50,867 bases of DNA. Source: DTU032 sp964346175 (GTDB lineage Bacteria > Bacillota > Clostridia > Saccharofermentanales > DTU023). This document shows, piece by piece, positions 1 through 9,233 of the stretch. The notes beneath the pieces were generated by a model that was given only the letters and a program-made list of their open reading frames with translations, did not search any database and was not told the DNA's origin. The position numbers and the translations under genes are program-made. The DNA lies in NCBI GenBank assembly GCA_964346175.1, contig CAYFTG010000010.1, positions 1 through 50,867 of the forward strand, given 5' to 3'. Positions within the stretch are counted from its first letter, which is position 1; every line of letters begins with the position of its first letter.

Positions 1-81
1 AAAGACTGCGGCTTTTTTTTAGCTTAAGTCTAGTGTTAGTATGACAATAAATGCATTCGTAAATTTTAGGGAGGATCAGAA

Positions 82-1188
82 ATGACAAGTAAAGAATCAA
101 GAGAGAAATTAGTTGATACTGTGCGGCTATTTTCCGAGGCAAATGGCCCGGCCGGTTTCGAACATGAGCTAGCCATGAGCGCTACAGAAATATTAGGAGC
201 GTTTGGAGAAGCTTATCTGGATAATTTGCAGAATGTGTATTTAGAACGGGCGGGCAACACGAACGATCGGGTTCTGGTCCAGCTTGACGCACACTTAGAT
301 GAGGTAGGGTTGATTGTACAGTCAGTAAGCCCGCAAGGTCTCTTGCGCATCTTGCCCCTGGGTTCGTGGGTCGCCTCCAATGTACCCTCGCATCGCTTCC
401 GTGTCCGGAACTCCGAAGGCACTTGGATTCCGGCTTTGGCCACAAGCAAGCCCCCTCATTATATGAGCGAAGCTGAGCGCTCACAACCTGTTGACTTTTC
501 TTCGATTCAACTCGATGTCGGTGCTCGCTCTGCTGAAGAACTGCGTGAGAAATTCAAGATCCGCGTAGCGGCTCCGGTTGTGCCTGATGTAGATCTCTTT
601 TTCGATAATGAGAACGATGTTCTGATCGGCAAAGCCTTTGACTGTCGCCTCGGCTGCACAGCCCTCGTGGAAACAGTTAGCAGACTGGCGGCGGAAGAAT
701 TGGACTGTGACGTGATCGCGAGTCTCAGCGCGCAAGAAGAAGTTGGTGGGCGTGGGGCCGAAGTTGCTACGCGCATGATCAGCCCGGATTTGGCGATCGT
801 GTTTGAAGGCACTCCGGCGGATGACACCTTCGGCAGCCCGGACAGTCAGCAGACGGTACTGGGGGCGGGACCGATGTTGCGTCACATGGATCGCTCCATG
901 ATTACGCATCCGGGTTTTCAACGTTATGCACTCGACTTGGCTGTGGAGGAGGACATCCCCGTTCAAGAAGCCGTGCGCTCCGGTGGCGGCACCAATGGTG
1001 GCGTGATCCACAAGATGGCAGCCGGCATACCGACTATTGTTTTAGGCGTTCCGGTGCGCTATATCCATACGCCCTACGGCATAGCCAAGATGCATGATTT
1101 GGAAAAAACCGTAGAGTTGGCAGTAGCCTTGCTCAAGACGATCACTGAAGACAGTTACGAAAAAATTCTGGCTAGCGAAAATATTTAG
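82..1188 (+). CDS. M42 family metallo-aminopeptidase
   Basis: This 368-residue protein is probably a cytoplasmic M42 aminopeptidase that trims peptides, which fits an amino-acid fermenter. Family metal-binding motifs are visible: the AHLDEVG segment near residue 70 (first metal His and Asp), the FDCRLGC segment near residue 188, the EEVGGRGA segment near residue 218 with the catalytic Glu pair, and a C-terminal RYIHTPYG segment near residue 327 with the last metal His. The length matches the family (about 340-370). The start is supported by a GGGAGG ribosome binding site about 8 nt upstream. The gene stands alone and ends at a bidirectional terminator shared with gatB. M42 members are often annotated as glucanase M or FrvX; aminopeptidase is the better supported activity. 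Exact substrate preference cannot be read from the sequence. Confidence 0.9.
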   Translation: MTSKESREKLVDTVRLFSEANGPAGFEHELAMSATEILGAFGEAYLDNLQNVYLERAGNTNDRVLVQLDAHLDEVGLIVQSVSPQGLLRILPLGSWVASNVPSHRFRVRNSEGTWIPALATSKPPHYMSEAERSQPVDFSSIQLDVGARSAEELREKFKIRVAAPVVPDVDLFFDNENDVLIGKAFDCRLGCTALVETVSRLAAEELDCDVIASLSAQEEVGGRGAEVATRMISPDLAIVFEGTPADDTFGSPDSQQTVLGAGPMLRHMDRSMITHPGFQRYALDLAVEEDIPVQEAVRSGGGTNGGVIHKMAAGIPTIVLGVPVRYIHTPYGIAKMHDLEKTVELAVALLKTITEDSYEKILASENI

Positions 1189-1208
1189 GGAAAATTTACG
1201 AGTGCAAT

Positions 1209-1239
1209 AAAAAAGGCTCCTCTAGTGGGAGCCTTTTTT
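1209..1239. terminator. Bidirectional Rho-independent terminator
   Basis: The arms GGCTCC (1215-1220) and GGAGCC (1228-1233) are flanked by an A-run at 1209-1214 and a T-run at 1234-1239. The hairpin therefore works for the M42 peptidase on the plus strand and for gatB converging on the minus strand. Confidence 0.85.
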
Positions 1240-1254
1240 GACCCTTAGTATTTG

Positions 1255-2694
1255 CTAGTATTCTTTGATTTCTTCGAGGATCATTTCTTCGACCAGCAGG
1301 GGATAGGCACGACCGGAGGTTTCTCGCATCACGCGACCGATGATGGCCTTGATAGCGGCCTCCTTGCCATTACGATAATCTTCTACTGCATTTTGATTTT
1401 GCGCAATAGCGCTCTCCACGATAGGAAGCAACGTAGCGCGGTCAGTGATCTGCATGAGATCTTGCTCTTTGACATAGGTTTCCGGATCAAAGTCTTCTTC
1501 CAGCAAGAGGCGCAAGACCTTCTTGCCGGTATTGCTGTTGATCTTTTCATCGCCCAAGAGATCCGCAAGTGTTGCCAGTCGTTCGGGTGCGAGTGGAAGC
1601 TCGGCTTCGTTGTCGTCGTCAAAGAGAGGAGACAACTCCGTCATGATCAGGCTCGAGAGAACTTTAGGGTAGCGGCTGTTTTTGGCAGCGGTTTCAAAAA
1701 AGTCCGCCACAACTTTATCTTCTGTCAGGCGCTCGGCTTCATATTCGTTGAGAGAAAATTGTTCGATATATTCCTGCTTCCGCTCTTCAGCCATCTTTGG
1801 AATGCGGGCATGGATTTCTGCGATCTCTTCAGGAGTCACTTCAATTCGGCAGAGATCGGGATCAGGGAAGTAGCGGTAATCGGCAGCGTCTTCCTTGCTA
1901 CGCATGGCGGTGGTTTGGTCGGTTTTTTCATCGTAACGGCGGGTTTCTTGTTCGATTGTGCCACCCTCGTCCACGATGGCGACTTGACGTCTAAACTCGC
2001 TCTCAATAGCGCGGGCTATGTAATTGAAGGAGTTGAGGTTTTTCATCTCGGCTCTAGTTCCCAGAACTTCGCTGCCCTTTTCCCTGATGGAAAGGTTGAC
2101 GTCGCAACGCAGCGAGCCTTCGTTCATGCGGCCATCAGAAATACCGGTATAGCGCACCAGTGAACGCAACTTGCGCAAATAGGCGACTGCTTCATCGGCA
2201 GTATGGATATCCGGCTCCGACACGATCTCGATTAAGGGGACACCACCGCGGTTCATATCGACTAAAGAGGTAGCCGCGTCCGTGTGAATCAGTTTGCCTG
2301 CGTCCTCTTCAATATGAATGCGATTGACGCGGATTCTCGATGTGCCGTCTTCAGTGCTAACATCCACATAACCGTTGCGACAGAGCGGCTCGTCGGCTTG
2401 TGAGAGTTGATAGGCTTTCGGCAAGTCGGGATAGAAATAGTTTTTGCGATCTATACGAGAAGAGAGAGCTATTTCGCAGTTAGTTAGCAGACCGGCGCAG
2501 ATGGCAAAGTCAACCACTTCATGATTCAAAACGGGAAGTGAGCCAGGCATGGCCAGGCAGACCGGACAGACATGGGTGTTCGGTGGATCGCCGAAAGAGA
2601 CTTCACAGTCGCAGAAAATCTTGTGTTTCGTCTTCAGCTCGATGTGTACTTCTAGGCCGATAACTGCTTCATATTTACTATCTTTCATACTCAT
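1255..2694 (-). CDS. gatB: Asp-tRNA(Asn)/Glu-tRNA(Gln) amidotransferase subunit B
   Basis: GatB (479 residues, normal length) is the subunit of GatCAB that binds misacylated tRNA and activates the amide acceptor with ATP. The N-terminal signature YEAVIGLEVHIEL, the Cys-containing zinc segment FCDCEVSFGDPPNTHVCPVC near residue 27, and the GGVPLIEIVSEPD motif near residue 150 are all present. The C-terminal YqeY-like tail runs to the end (IGRVMRETSGRA near residue 453). It is the last gene of the aspS/gatC-gatA-gatB operon. Its ATG overlaps the TGA stop of gatA by 4 nt (ATGA), a typical translational coupling arrangement. Nothing is missing or broken. Confidence 0.97.
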   Translation of the reverse strand: MSMKDSKYEAVIGLEVHIELKTKHKIFCDCEVSFGDPPNTHVCPVCLAMPGSLPVLNHEVVDFAICAGLLTNCEIALSSRIDRKNYFYPDLPKAYQLSQADEPLCRNGYVDVSTEDGTSRIRVNRIHIEEDAGKLIHTDAATSLVDMNRGGVPLIEIVSEPDIHTADEAVAYLRKLRSLVRYTGISDGRMNEGSLRCDVNLSIREKGSEVLGTRAEMKNLNSFNYIARAIESEFRRQVAIVDEGGTIEQETRRYDEKTDQTTAMRSKEDAADYRYFPDPDLCRIEVTPEEIAEIHARIPKMAEERKQEYIEQFSLNEYEAERLTEDKVVADFFETAAKNSRYPKVLSSLIMTELSPLFDDDNEAELPLAPERLATLADLLGDEKINSNTGKKVLRLLLEEDFDPETYVKEQDLMQITDRATLLPIVESAIAQNQNAVEDYRNGKEAAIKAIIGRVMRETSGRAYPLLVEEMILEEIKEY

Positions 2695-4172
2695 ATTTTT
2701 ACCTCCGCCAATTCAAAAGCCGGGCTGTGTTGATCTTCGTAAGCTGCTCCGACCCGATAGAGAAGTTCTTCGCTGAATGCTTTACCAACTAGCTGCATAC
2801 CGATGGGCAAACCTTGCGAGTCCCTGCCACAGGGCAGTGTCAGCGCAGGCAGTCCGGCTAAAGCTTGCGAAGTCGTGTACAGGTCATGCTGGTACAGCTC
2901 GACGGGATCATCCGGGGAGCTGCCGATTTTCCAGGCAGTCGTATCGCTTGCGGGCATAAAAATCAGATCGCAGTCTTCGAAGATCTCGGCAAATTCCCGG
3001 ATGACCAAAGTGCGGATTTTTTGAGCTCTTTCAAAATAATCTGCATAGTATTCTTCGGAAAGGGCGAAGTTGCCCAGCAGGATCCGGCGCTTAACCTCGT
3101 AGCCGAAAGCTTCGGAACGCGAATTCAGATAAACGTCGTCTAGGCTTTCAACATTAGTGCTGCGATATCCATAGTGGATGCCGTCGAAGCGACCTAAATT
3201 GGAGGCTGCTTCTGCGCAGAGGAGAATATAGTAGGCTGAAAGGCCGGCATCGATGGTCTTAACATGCGTTTGCTTGACCGTCGCTCCCAGAGATTCAAGA
3301 ACTTTCAGGGCGTCTTCAAGGCTGCTGCGCAAATCTGCCTCTAGTTCAAGGTCGAAGTACTCTTGGGGCAGGCCGATCTTGAGTCCTTCTAAGGGGCGTG
3401 CTTCCGTACTGCTCGCCATGAGATCTGCCGGCAGTGTGAAGCCCTGATGGACTGAGGAGCAGTCTTTCGAATCGCGACCGGCAATGGCGGCAAGAATAAT
3501 GGCGTTGTCACGTACTGTTCTGCTCATGGGGCCTATAGTATCCATCGATGAGGCCAAGGCAGTAACGCCGCGGCGCGAGACTAAGCCGTATGTGGGGCGC
3601 AGACCGACGATACCGCAGTGGGCAGCCGGCTGTCTGATCGAACCACCTGTGTCGGTGCCGATGGCGTAGATAGCCTCTCCGCTGGCGACGGCTGCGGCGG
3701 AACCGCCGGAACTGCCACCGGGGATGCGGCTCAAATCGTGCGGGTTTTTTGTGGTCTTGAAATATGAAGTTTCGGTGGAAAAACCCATACCGAACTCATC
3801 CATATTGCTTTTACCGATCAGGATAGCTTCAGATTGCTTGAGCTTTTCCCAGACAAAAGCGCTGTAAGGAGGACGGAAAGACTCCAACATACGCGATCCT
3901 GTTGTGCAGGTCAGTCCTTGGACAGCAATATTGTCCTTAACTGCTACAGGGATGCCTGCCAAAAGCGGTAGCTCTTTTCCTTCCGCAAATAATTTGTCGA
4001 CTCGATCAGCCTCTAGCAAAGCATTTTTTTCATTTAGGCAAATGTAGGCGCCAATGTCCGCTTCCTGCTCCGCACATTTAGCGAGCACAGCTTGGGTCAG
4101 TTCGCGCACGGAGAAGTCTTTGCGTCGCAAAGCACTACCTATTTCATATATTGTCATTTTTTCTGCAATCAT
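2691..4172 (-). CDS. gatA: Asp-tRNA(Asn)/Glu-tRNA(Gln) amidotransferase subunit A
   Basis: GatA (493 residues) is the amidase subunit, which releases ammonia from glutamine and feeds it to the GatB kinase/transferase site. The amidase-signature residues are visible: the Lys in VAVKDNI near residue 80, the GGSSGGSAAAVASG segment near residue 155, and the nucleophile Ser in TDTGGSIRQPA near residue 178, giving the Ser-cisSer-Lys triad. Its ATG directly abuts the TAA stop of the upstream AspRS-GatC fusion (TAAATG), and its stop overlaps gatB by 4 nt. All subunits are thus likely made from one mRNA. Length and motifs are standard. Confidence 0.97.
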   Translation of the reverse strand: MIAEKMTIYEIGSALRRKDFSVRELTQAVLAKCAEQEADIGAYICLNEKNALLEADRVDKLFAEGKELPLLAGIPVAVKDNIAVQGLTCTTGSRMLESFRPPYSAFVWEKLKQSEAILIGKSNMDEFGMGFSTETSYFKTTKNPHDLSRIPGGSSGGSAAAVASGEAIYAIGTDTGGSIRQPAAHCGIVGLRPTYGLVSRRGVTALASSMDTIGPMSRTVRDNAIILAAIAGRDSKDCSSVHQGFTLPADLMASSTEARPLEGLKIGLPQEYFDLELEADLRSSLEDALKVLESLGATVKQTHVKTIDAGLSAYYILLCAEAASNLGRFDGIHYGYRSTNVESLDDVYLNSRSEAFGYEVKRRILLGNFALSEEYYADYFERAQKIRTLVIREFAEIFEDCDLIFMPASDTTAWKIGSSPDDPVELYQHDLYTTSQALAGLPALTLPCGRDSQGLPIGMQLVGKAFSEELLYRVGAAYEDQHSPAFELAEVKI

Positions 4173-6320
4173 TTATAGCTCCTGTTCCACGTCTACAGCG
4201 ACAGGCACAACGAAAGCGCCATCTTCAGCAAGTGCTGTATTTGCCAACGCTTCTTCCTGGCTGAGCGAGGGTTCACGAATTTCACTCTGGAAAACTCTTT
4301 GCTCCCTAACCATGGAGCGAGTGGGCTCGACGTCGTCAGTATTATGTTCCTTCATCTTGTCCGCGAAAGTGATCAGATGGCCGATTTCTTTTTGCATAAC
4401 TGCAGTCTCGGAGGGAGTTAGCCTGAGGCTGGATAGTGCTTCCAAATGCTCCAGATCGAAGGTTCTGGCAGCTGCAGCAGCCTCTCCTGTGCTCGCATAA
4501 AGTCCGGCGGCTACTTCACCGCTAAGAGCAATGTGTAAGTCATCAAGCTGAGTCTGATTAACTGGCCCGGGGGCAGCGGTGAGCGGATCTGAAGCATTAC
4601 TGAGTTTGGGGAAGGCGATTACTTCACGCAGTGAAGGCGCTTTCGCCAGCAACATGACTAGGCGATCCAGACCGAGTGCGAAACCTCCGTGCGGAGGGGT
4701 GCCGAAGCGGAAGGCGTCTAGTAAAAAGCCGAAACGCAGCTTCACTTCCTCGTCGGAGAGACCCAGCTGCCGGAAAACTCGCGACTGCAGCTCGCTGTCG
4801 TGAATACGAATACTGCCTGATCCCAGTTCGGTCCCATTAAGGACTAGGTCGTAGGCCTGTGAGTTCATGCGCTCTGGTTCCGTCTCCAGATATTGGAGAT
4901 CTTCGACTTTCGGCATCGTGAAAGGATGGTGCTGAGCTACATAACGCTTCTCTTCTTCGCTGTATTCAAACATGGGGAAGTCGACGATGAAGGAGAAATT
5001 TAATTCATCCGGATTACACAGACCCAAAAGTTCAGCCAGCTGGAGGCGGATAGCTCCGCTCACGCGCCGCACCGTATTGAGTTGGTCGGCGGAGAAGAGG
5101 ATGAAGTCGCCCGGTTGGGCATTCACGCGCTCCAACAAGTCCTGCATCAAATCTTCGGAGAAGTACTTGTCTAAGATAGAATATACTTCGCCGCTTTCCC
5201 GCCAGGCGATCCAGGCCATGCCTTTGGCGCCTTGTGCTATCGCGAAATCAGTTAAATCGTCTATCGTTGAACGCGGAAAATCTGCCTTGCCCGGCACTGT
5301 AATGGCGCGCACTACACCGCCGTTCTTCAGAGCTTGGCGGAATATGGAGAAGTCAGATTTTGCGGCAATATCGCTGATATCTACTATCGGCAAGTCAAAG
5401 CGCAGATCCGGCTTGTCGGAGCCATACTTATCTACCGCTTCCTGCCAAGACATGCGAGGGAAAGCTCCCTCAATCTTGACGCCCTTAAGCTCCCAAGCAA
5501 GATGCTTCATGAGAGCTTCCAGAATTTCTAAGACGTCATCCATTTCTACGAAGGACATCTCTAAGTCGAGCTGCGTAAATTCCGGTTGACGGTCAGCGCG
5601 CAGATCTTCGTCGCGGAAACAACGGGCGATCTGGTAGTAGCGATCAAGTCCGCTGACCATTAGTAATTGCTTGTATATTTGAGGTGATTGCGGCAAGGCA
5701 TAAAAACTGCCCGGATGCACGCGGCTGGGCACAAGATAATCTCGCGCGCCCTCCGGTGTGCTCTTGCCGAGAACCGGTGTTTCAACTTCAACAAAGCCCT
5801 GAGAGTCCATGAAGGAATGAATTAAAGAACTGGCGCGATGACGCAGCAGCAAATTGTTGCGCAGATCGCTGCGCCTAAGATCCAGATAACGATAGCGCAG
5901 CCGCAGTTCATCTCTGACGTGGGCGGACTCTTCCGGCACAAAAGGCAGGGTTTCGGCAGCAGACAAGACTGCAGCCTGCTTCACCAGCAGCTCAACAGTG
6001 CCCGTTGCTATTTTCGGGTTGACCGTTTCCGGATCGCGCAGGTGCATTTGCCCCTTAACTTCCAAGACGGACTGATTGCGCACTCGCTCAGCCAGAGCGA
6101 AGGTTTTGGCATCGGTGTTTTCGGGATTGAATACAATCTGTAAAACGCCTTCTCGATCGACTAAATCGATAAAAATGACGCCACCCATATCGCGCTTGCT
6201 CTGGACCCAGCCATAAGCATACGCTTCTTGCCCTACATCTCTCTCCGAAAAATTACCACAATATTTCGTTCTCTTCATCTGTTTATCCATTCTTTTGTCT
6301 CTTGCAGACCAATGATTCAT
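4173..6320 (-). CDS. aspS: Aspartyl-tRNA synthetase fused to GatC (AspRS-GatC)
   Basis: This 715-residue protein is about 110-120 residues longer than a bacterial AspRS. Residues about 15-610 are a full class II AspRS: an N-terminal OB-fold anticodon domain (KYCG, GWVQSKRDMGG), motif 2 (CFRDEDLRADRQPEFTQLD), the bacterial GAD insertion, and motif 3 (FALGLDRLVMLL). After the usual AspRS end, residues about 620-715 read as a complete GatC: LRLTPSE near 632, then DDVEPTRSMV, REPSLSQEEALANTALAEDG and a VPVAV end. No separate gatC lies beside gatA and gatB. The fusion physically joins the enzyme charging Asp (on tRNA-Asn, if non-discriminating) to the amidotransferase. The two residues that mark non-discriminating proteobacterial AspRS (His and Gly) align with Met45 and Glu98 here, so discrimination cannot be assigned from them. 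The start at 6320 has a weak AGGA; Met11 or Met15 are possible starts. Confidence 0.93.
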   Translation of the reverse strand: MNHWSARDKRMDKQMKRTKYCGNFSERDVGQEAYAYGWVQSKRDMGGVIFIDLVDREGVLQIVFNPENTDAKTFALAERVRNQSVLEVKGQMHLRDPETVNPKIATGTVELLVKQAAVLSAAETLPFVPEESAHVRDELRLRYRYLDLRRSDLRNNLLLRHRASSLIHSFMDSQGFVEVETPVLGKSTPEGARDYLVPSRVHPGSFYALPQSPQIYKQLLMVSGLDRYYQIARCFRDEDLRADRQPEFTQLDLEMSFVEMDDVLEILEALMKHLAWELKGVKIEGAFPRMSWQEAVDKYGSDKPDLRFDLPIVDISDIAAKSDFSIFRQALKNGGVVRAITVPGKADFPRSTIDDLTDFAIAQGAKGMAWIAWRESGEVYSILDKYFSEDLMQDLLERVNAQPGDFILFSADQLNTVRRVSGAIRLQLAELLGLCNPDELNFSFIVDFPMFEYSEEEKRYVAQHHPFTMPKVEDLQYLETEPERMNSQAYDLVLNGTELGSGSIRIHDSELQSRVFRQLGLSDEEVKLRFGFLLDAFRFGTPPHGGFALGLDRLVMLLAKAPSLREVIAFPKLSNASDPLTAAPGPVNQTQLDDLHIALSGEVAAGLYASTGEAAAAARTFDLEHLEALSSLRLTPSETAVMQKEIGHLITFADKMKEHNTDDVEPTRSMVREQRVFQSEIREPSLSQEEALANTALAEDGAFVVPVAVDVEQEL

Positions 6321-6490
6321 TAATTCCTGAACTTATGTATTTTATCATACACTATTGGTCTTTTATAGCGACAGAGCCGGCGCAGAAAGCTTGAATATTG
6401 CAGGATTAAAGAGCAAAATTCGTACATACATGTTAATTTATAAGGTGGAACTACTGTATAGCAGACCGTAAGAATCAGAAAGGTATTATT

Positions 6491-7225
6491 ATGACAAAAA
6501 CTAATCCACGCATGATATTGTTCGATTACGGACAAACTTTGCTGCACGAGGCGAGTTTTGACCGACGCGCAGCATTGGAGGCTCTGGCACCTCATCTCTA
6601 TCCCAAAGAAAACATCGACATAGATAAAATTTTGGAATTTACTGATGACTTGTATGAGGATCTACGTGAACTGGCTTTTGCCAACTCAGTCGAAGTGGGC
6701 TTTGACGTGACTTTAAACTACACATTGGACATGTTTGGTCTTTCCTGTGACCTGCCCATGCTTGAATGCGAAAAACTCTACTGGTTCTCATCCTGCCCTG
6801 GCGAACCCATGCCCTATCTGCAAGAAACCTTAAACGAACTGCAGGATAGGGGAATTAGAACGGCTGTAGTATCCAACATTTCTTTCAGTAGCGAGGCCGT
6901 AAAAGCACGTATCGACAGCCACCTTAAGCACAATTTTGAATTCGTGGTAGCTTCCAGTGAAACCATCTTGCGGAAGCCGGAAAAATGGATTTTCCTCAGC
7001 GCCTTCAAACAAGCCGGCCTCAAACCCGAAGACTGTTGGTATGTTGGTGACAACATCTACTGCGACCTCCATGGAGCTTTGCGCTTGGGAATGCACCCGG
7101 TGTTCTACAACAGCGGCCATGCCTGTTTCTATCCGCGCGAGGAAGCTGAGATTACAGACGAAATGCGACCTAAGGTAGATATCATCGAGAATTACACAGA
7201 ATTACTGGATCTTCTGGAGGCGTAA
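6491..7225 (+). CDS. HAD superfamily hydrolase-like protein
   Basis: This 244-residue haloacid dehalogenase fold protein has a helical cap inserted after motif I. Motif I is LFDYGQTLL (nucleophile Asp12), motif II is VVSNIS near residue 136, motif III is the Lys in LRKPEKW near residue 160, and motif IV is VGDNIYCDLHGA near residue 180. The second Asp of the usual DxDGT motif, the general acid/base, is Gly14 here, so ordinary phosphatase activity is doubtful. It begins a small operon: its stop shares a base with the ATG of the downstream dihydrouridine synthase (TAATG). The ribosome binding site AAAGG lies just upstream. The substrate is unknown. Confidence 0.8.
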   Translation: MTKTNPRMILFDYGQTLLHEASFDRRAALEALAPHLYPKENIDIDKILEFTDDLYEDLRELAFANSVEVGFDVTLNYTLDMFGLSCDLPMLECEKLYWFSSCPGEPMPYLQETLNELQDRGIRTAVVSNISFSSEAVKARIDSHLKHNFEFVVASSETILRKPEKWIFLSAFKQAGLKPEDCWYVGDNIYCDLHGALRLGMHPVFYNSGHACFYPREEAEITDEMRPKVDIIENYTELLDLLEA

Positions 7226-8259
7226 TGAAGTCCGAACGCGCAGCTTTTCTATCCCTATTTGCGGCAGAAGACGCTTTGCTCTTGGGCCTGGCGCCTATGG
7301 CTGGTACCAGCACGCCGCCATTTCGCGGCCTAGTCAGCGAATTGGGAGCCAGCTTTACCATTAGCGAGCTGGTTAGCGCCCGGGGGATTGTCTATAATCC
7401 GGATATGGAGAAAGTCTCGCGTTATCTCCAAGCCGATCCGAGAGAAAGACTCTACGCAATCCAGCTCTTCGGCCACGATCCGTCAGATTTTGCCGCCGCC
7501 ATTGACATAGTGCTACGTCACCCGATCTACGGACAGTGCCAGTGGATCGATATTAATATGGGTTGTCCCGTGAAAAAAGTCTGCGGCAACGGTGCCGGAG
7601 CTGCCTTGATGCAGGACCAGGATTTGGCCTCTGCCATCGCGGCTGCCGCAGTTGAAGCGGCGGCCAAGTTTGATAAATTTGTTAGTGTAAAGATGCGCAG
7701 CGGCTGGAATGATGACGACAACAGTGCTCCCGAGCTGGCGCGCCGCATGGAAGCTGAAGGCGTTGCCGCTATCACCGTGCATGCCCGCAGCCGCGAACAG
7801 TTTTACGGTGGTACTGCAGATTGGCGCGTGTTCGCCGCCGTACGTGAGAAGTGTAGCCTGCCACTCTGCGTCAACGGTGACATTAAAAGCGCAGATGACA
7901 TTCGCAAACTGCAAAAGTTAGCGGAGCCGGATGCGTACCAGATCGGGCGGGCGGCCATGGGCAACCCCTTCATCTTCGAGCAGATTCGGCAGGGCCTGCA
8001 CACCGACGGACCCGCGCCCGCGATTTCTGCTGAGCGCTGGCTCGCAGCAGTCCTGAACCATCTGGACGGCATGATTGAGCTCTTAGGTGAAGAACTTGCC
8101 TGTCGCGAAATGCGAGCGCAATTTGCCCACTATGTTCGCGGCGTACGCAATGCTGCCGACTATCGCAATCGGCTGATGCAGATTAAAGATCGCCAAAGTG
8201 CCGTAGATATTTTACTTGAACTTGCAGAGATGAGGGAAAAAGATGAAGAAAGACATTAA
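7225..8259 (+). CDS. dus: tRNA-dihydrouridine synthase (DusB-like)
   Basis: This 344-residue flavoenzyme reduces uridine to dihydrouridine in tRNA. The TIM-barrel FMN-binding motifs are intact: LAPMAGTSTPPFR near residue 20, the catalytic Cys in NMGCPVKKVCGNGAGAALM near residue 112, VKMRSGWN near 152, TVHAR near 182, CVNGDIKSADD near 213 and the QIGRAAMGNPFIF phosphate-binding segment near 235. A C-terminal helical tRNA-binding domain follows. It overlaps the genes on both sides (1 nt upstream, 17 nt downstream), so it lies within a translationally coupled three-gene operon. Family assignment is secure; the exact tRNA position modified is not readable from the sequence. Confidence 0.93.
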   Translation: MKSERAAFLSLFAAEDALLLGLAPMAGTSTPPFRGLVSELGASFTISELVSARGIVYNPDMEKVSRYLQADPRERLYAIQLFGHDPSDFAAAIDIVLRHPIYGQCQWIDINMGCPVKKVCGNGAGAALMQDQDLASAIAAAAVEAAAKFDKFVSVKMRSGWNDDDNSAPELARRMEAEGVAAITVHARSREQFYGGTADWRVFAAVREKCSLPLCVNGDIKSADDIRKLQKLAEPDAYQIGRAAMGNPFIFEQIRQGLHTDGPAPAISAERWLAAVLNHLDGMIELLGEELACREMRAQFAHYVRGVRNAADYRNRLMQIKDRQSAVDILLELAEMREKDEERH

Positions 8260-9175
8260 GCAAATCCTATCCACTGATCAGAAGACACAGCTCAATCTAA
8301 TGAGCTGGCTGCCGGAGGAAAAGCCTTGGGCCATCTTACAAGTAGCTCACGGCATGGTGGAATACATTGAACGTTACGACCGCTTTGGCCGCGCCATGGC
8401 AGAAGCCGGGGTGCTCGTGCTGGGAAATGACCACTTAGGTCACGGCGATTCGGTGGAGAGCACGGAAGACTGGGGCTTTTTTGCAGAAAAAAACGGCAAT
8501 GAATTCGTTTTGCAAGATATTTATCAGATCTACGAACAAACGCACGCAGCATATCCCGGCGTTCCCTACTTTTTGCTAGGTCATTCGATGGGCTCGTTTT
8601 TTGCCAGACAGTTTATTTATCGCTTTCCGGAAGCGGATTTGGCAGGCGTTATCATCATGGGTACGAGTATGCAAGCGAAAGCCGCTGTTCAGGCCGGACG
8701 TTTCCTCGCAAGCGTGATCGAAAAATTCCGCGGCCCCCGCTATCGCAGCCCCTTGATGAAGAAGCTGGTACTGGGGGAGAATAATAAGCCTTTTAAAGAG
8801 GAGAGGGAAACAGGTTCAGAATGGCTGAGTAGAGATCACGAGATCGTAGATAAGTATGTCAATGAGCCGCGCAACAGCTTTTTGTTTACCGTGCGCGCAT
8901 ACATCGACATGTTTGACGGGCTGCTGACACTATATAATGAGGATAATCTCAAACAGATGCGGCGGGATCTACCTCTTTTGCTTACCAGTGGCAGCGATGA
9001 TCCTGTCGGCGGTATGGGCCAGGCGATTGCAACTTTGTCGGCCCAATATAAGAAAATAGGCATGAGCAAGGTACAGGTGAAGGAATATCCGGGTGCCAGG
9101 CATGAATTGCTGAATGAGATTAATGCAGAAGAAGTTGATCGCGATCTTTTGGCTTTTTTAAGGGAAAATATATAG
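8243..9175 (+). CDS. Alpha/beta hydrolase (lysophospholipase/monoacylglycerol lipase-like)
   Basis: This 310-residue soluble serine hydrolase is of the lysophospholipase (PldB/MGL) type. The oxyanion segment AHGMVEYIERY starts near residue 35. The nucleophile Ser115 sits in GHSMGS, the acid is probably the Asp in SGSDDPVGG near residue 253, and the base is the His in GARHELLNE near residue 288. No signal peptide is seen, so it acts in the cytoplasm. It overlaps the end of the dihydrouridine synthase gene by 17 nt. A monoacylglycerol or lysophospholipid substrate is inferred from family only. Confidence 0.85.
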   Translation: MKKDIKQILSTDQKTQLNLMSWLPEEKPWAILQVAHGMVEYIERYDRFGRAMAEAGVLVLGNDHLGHGDSVESTEDWGFFAEKNGNEFVLQDIYQIYEQTHAAYPGVPYFLLGHSMGSFFARQFIYRFPEADLAGVIIMGTSMQAKAAVQAGRFLASVIEKFRGPRYRSPLMKKLVLGENNKPFKEERETGSEWLSRDHEIVDKYVNEPRNSFLFTVRAYIDMFDGLLTLYNEDNLKQMRRDLPLLLTSGSDDPVGGMGQAIATLSAQYKKIGMSKVQVKEYPGARHELLNEINAEEVDRDLLAFLRENI

Positions 9176-9233
9176 GCGGAAAAAACCGGCTAATAAAATA
9201 AAGATAGTATAAGTATAGAAAGAGGGGGAATTT

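Noticed and set aside
1252..2163. 303-codon plus-strand frame across gatB
   Set aside because: It is antisense to a clear gatB; the Phe/Asp-rich translation is a shadow of its codons.
6442..6454. T-box-like AAGGTGGAACTAC upstream of the HAD gene
   Set aside because: It resembles the T-box core, but there is too little upstream sequence for a specifier stem, no terminator hairpin follows, and the downstream gene is not an amino-acid gene.
6320..6595. 91-codon reading frame on the minus strand upstream of aspS
   Set aside because: It overlaps the HAD gene start, has Cys/Leu-rich composition without a family pattern and no ribosome binding site.
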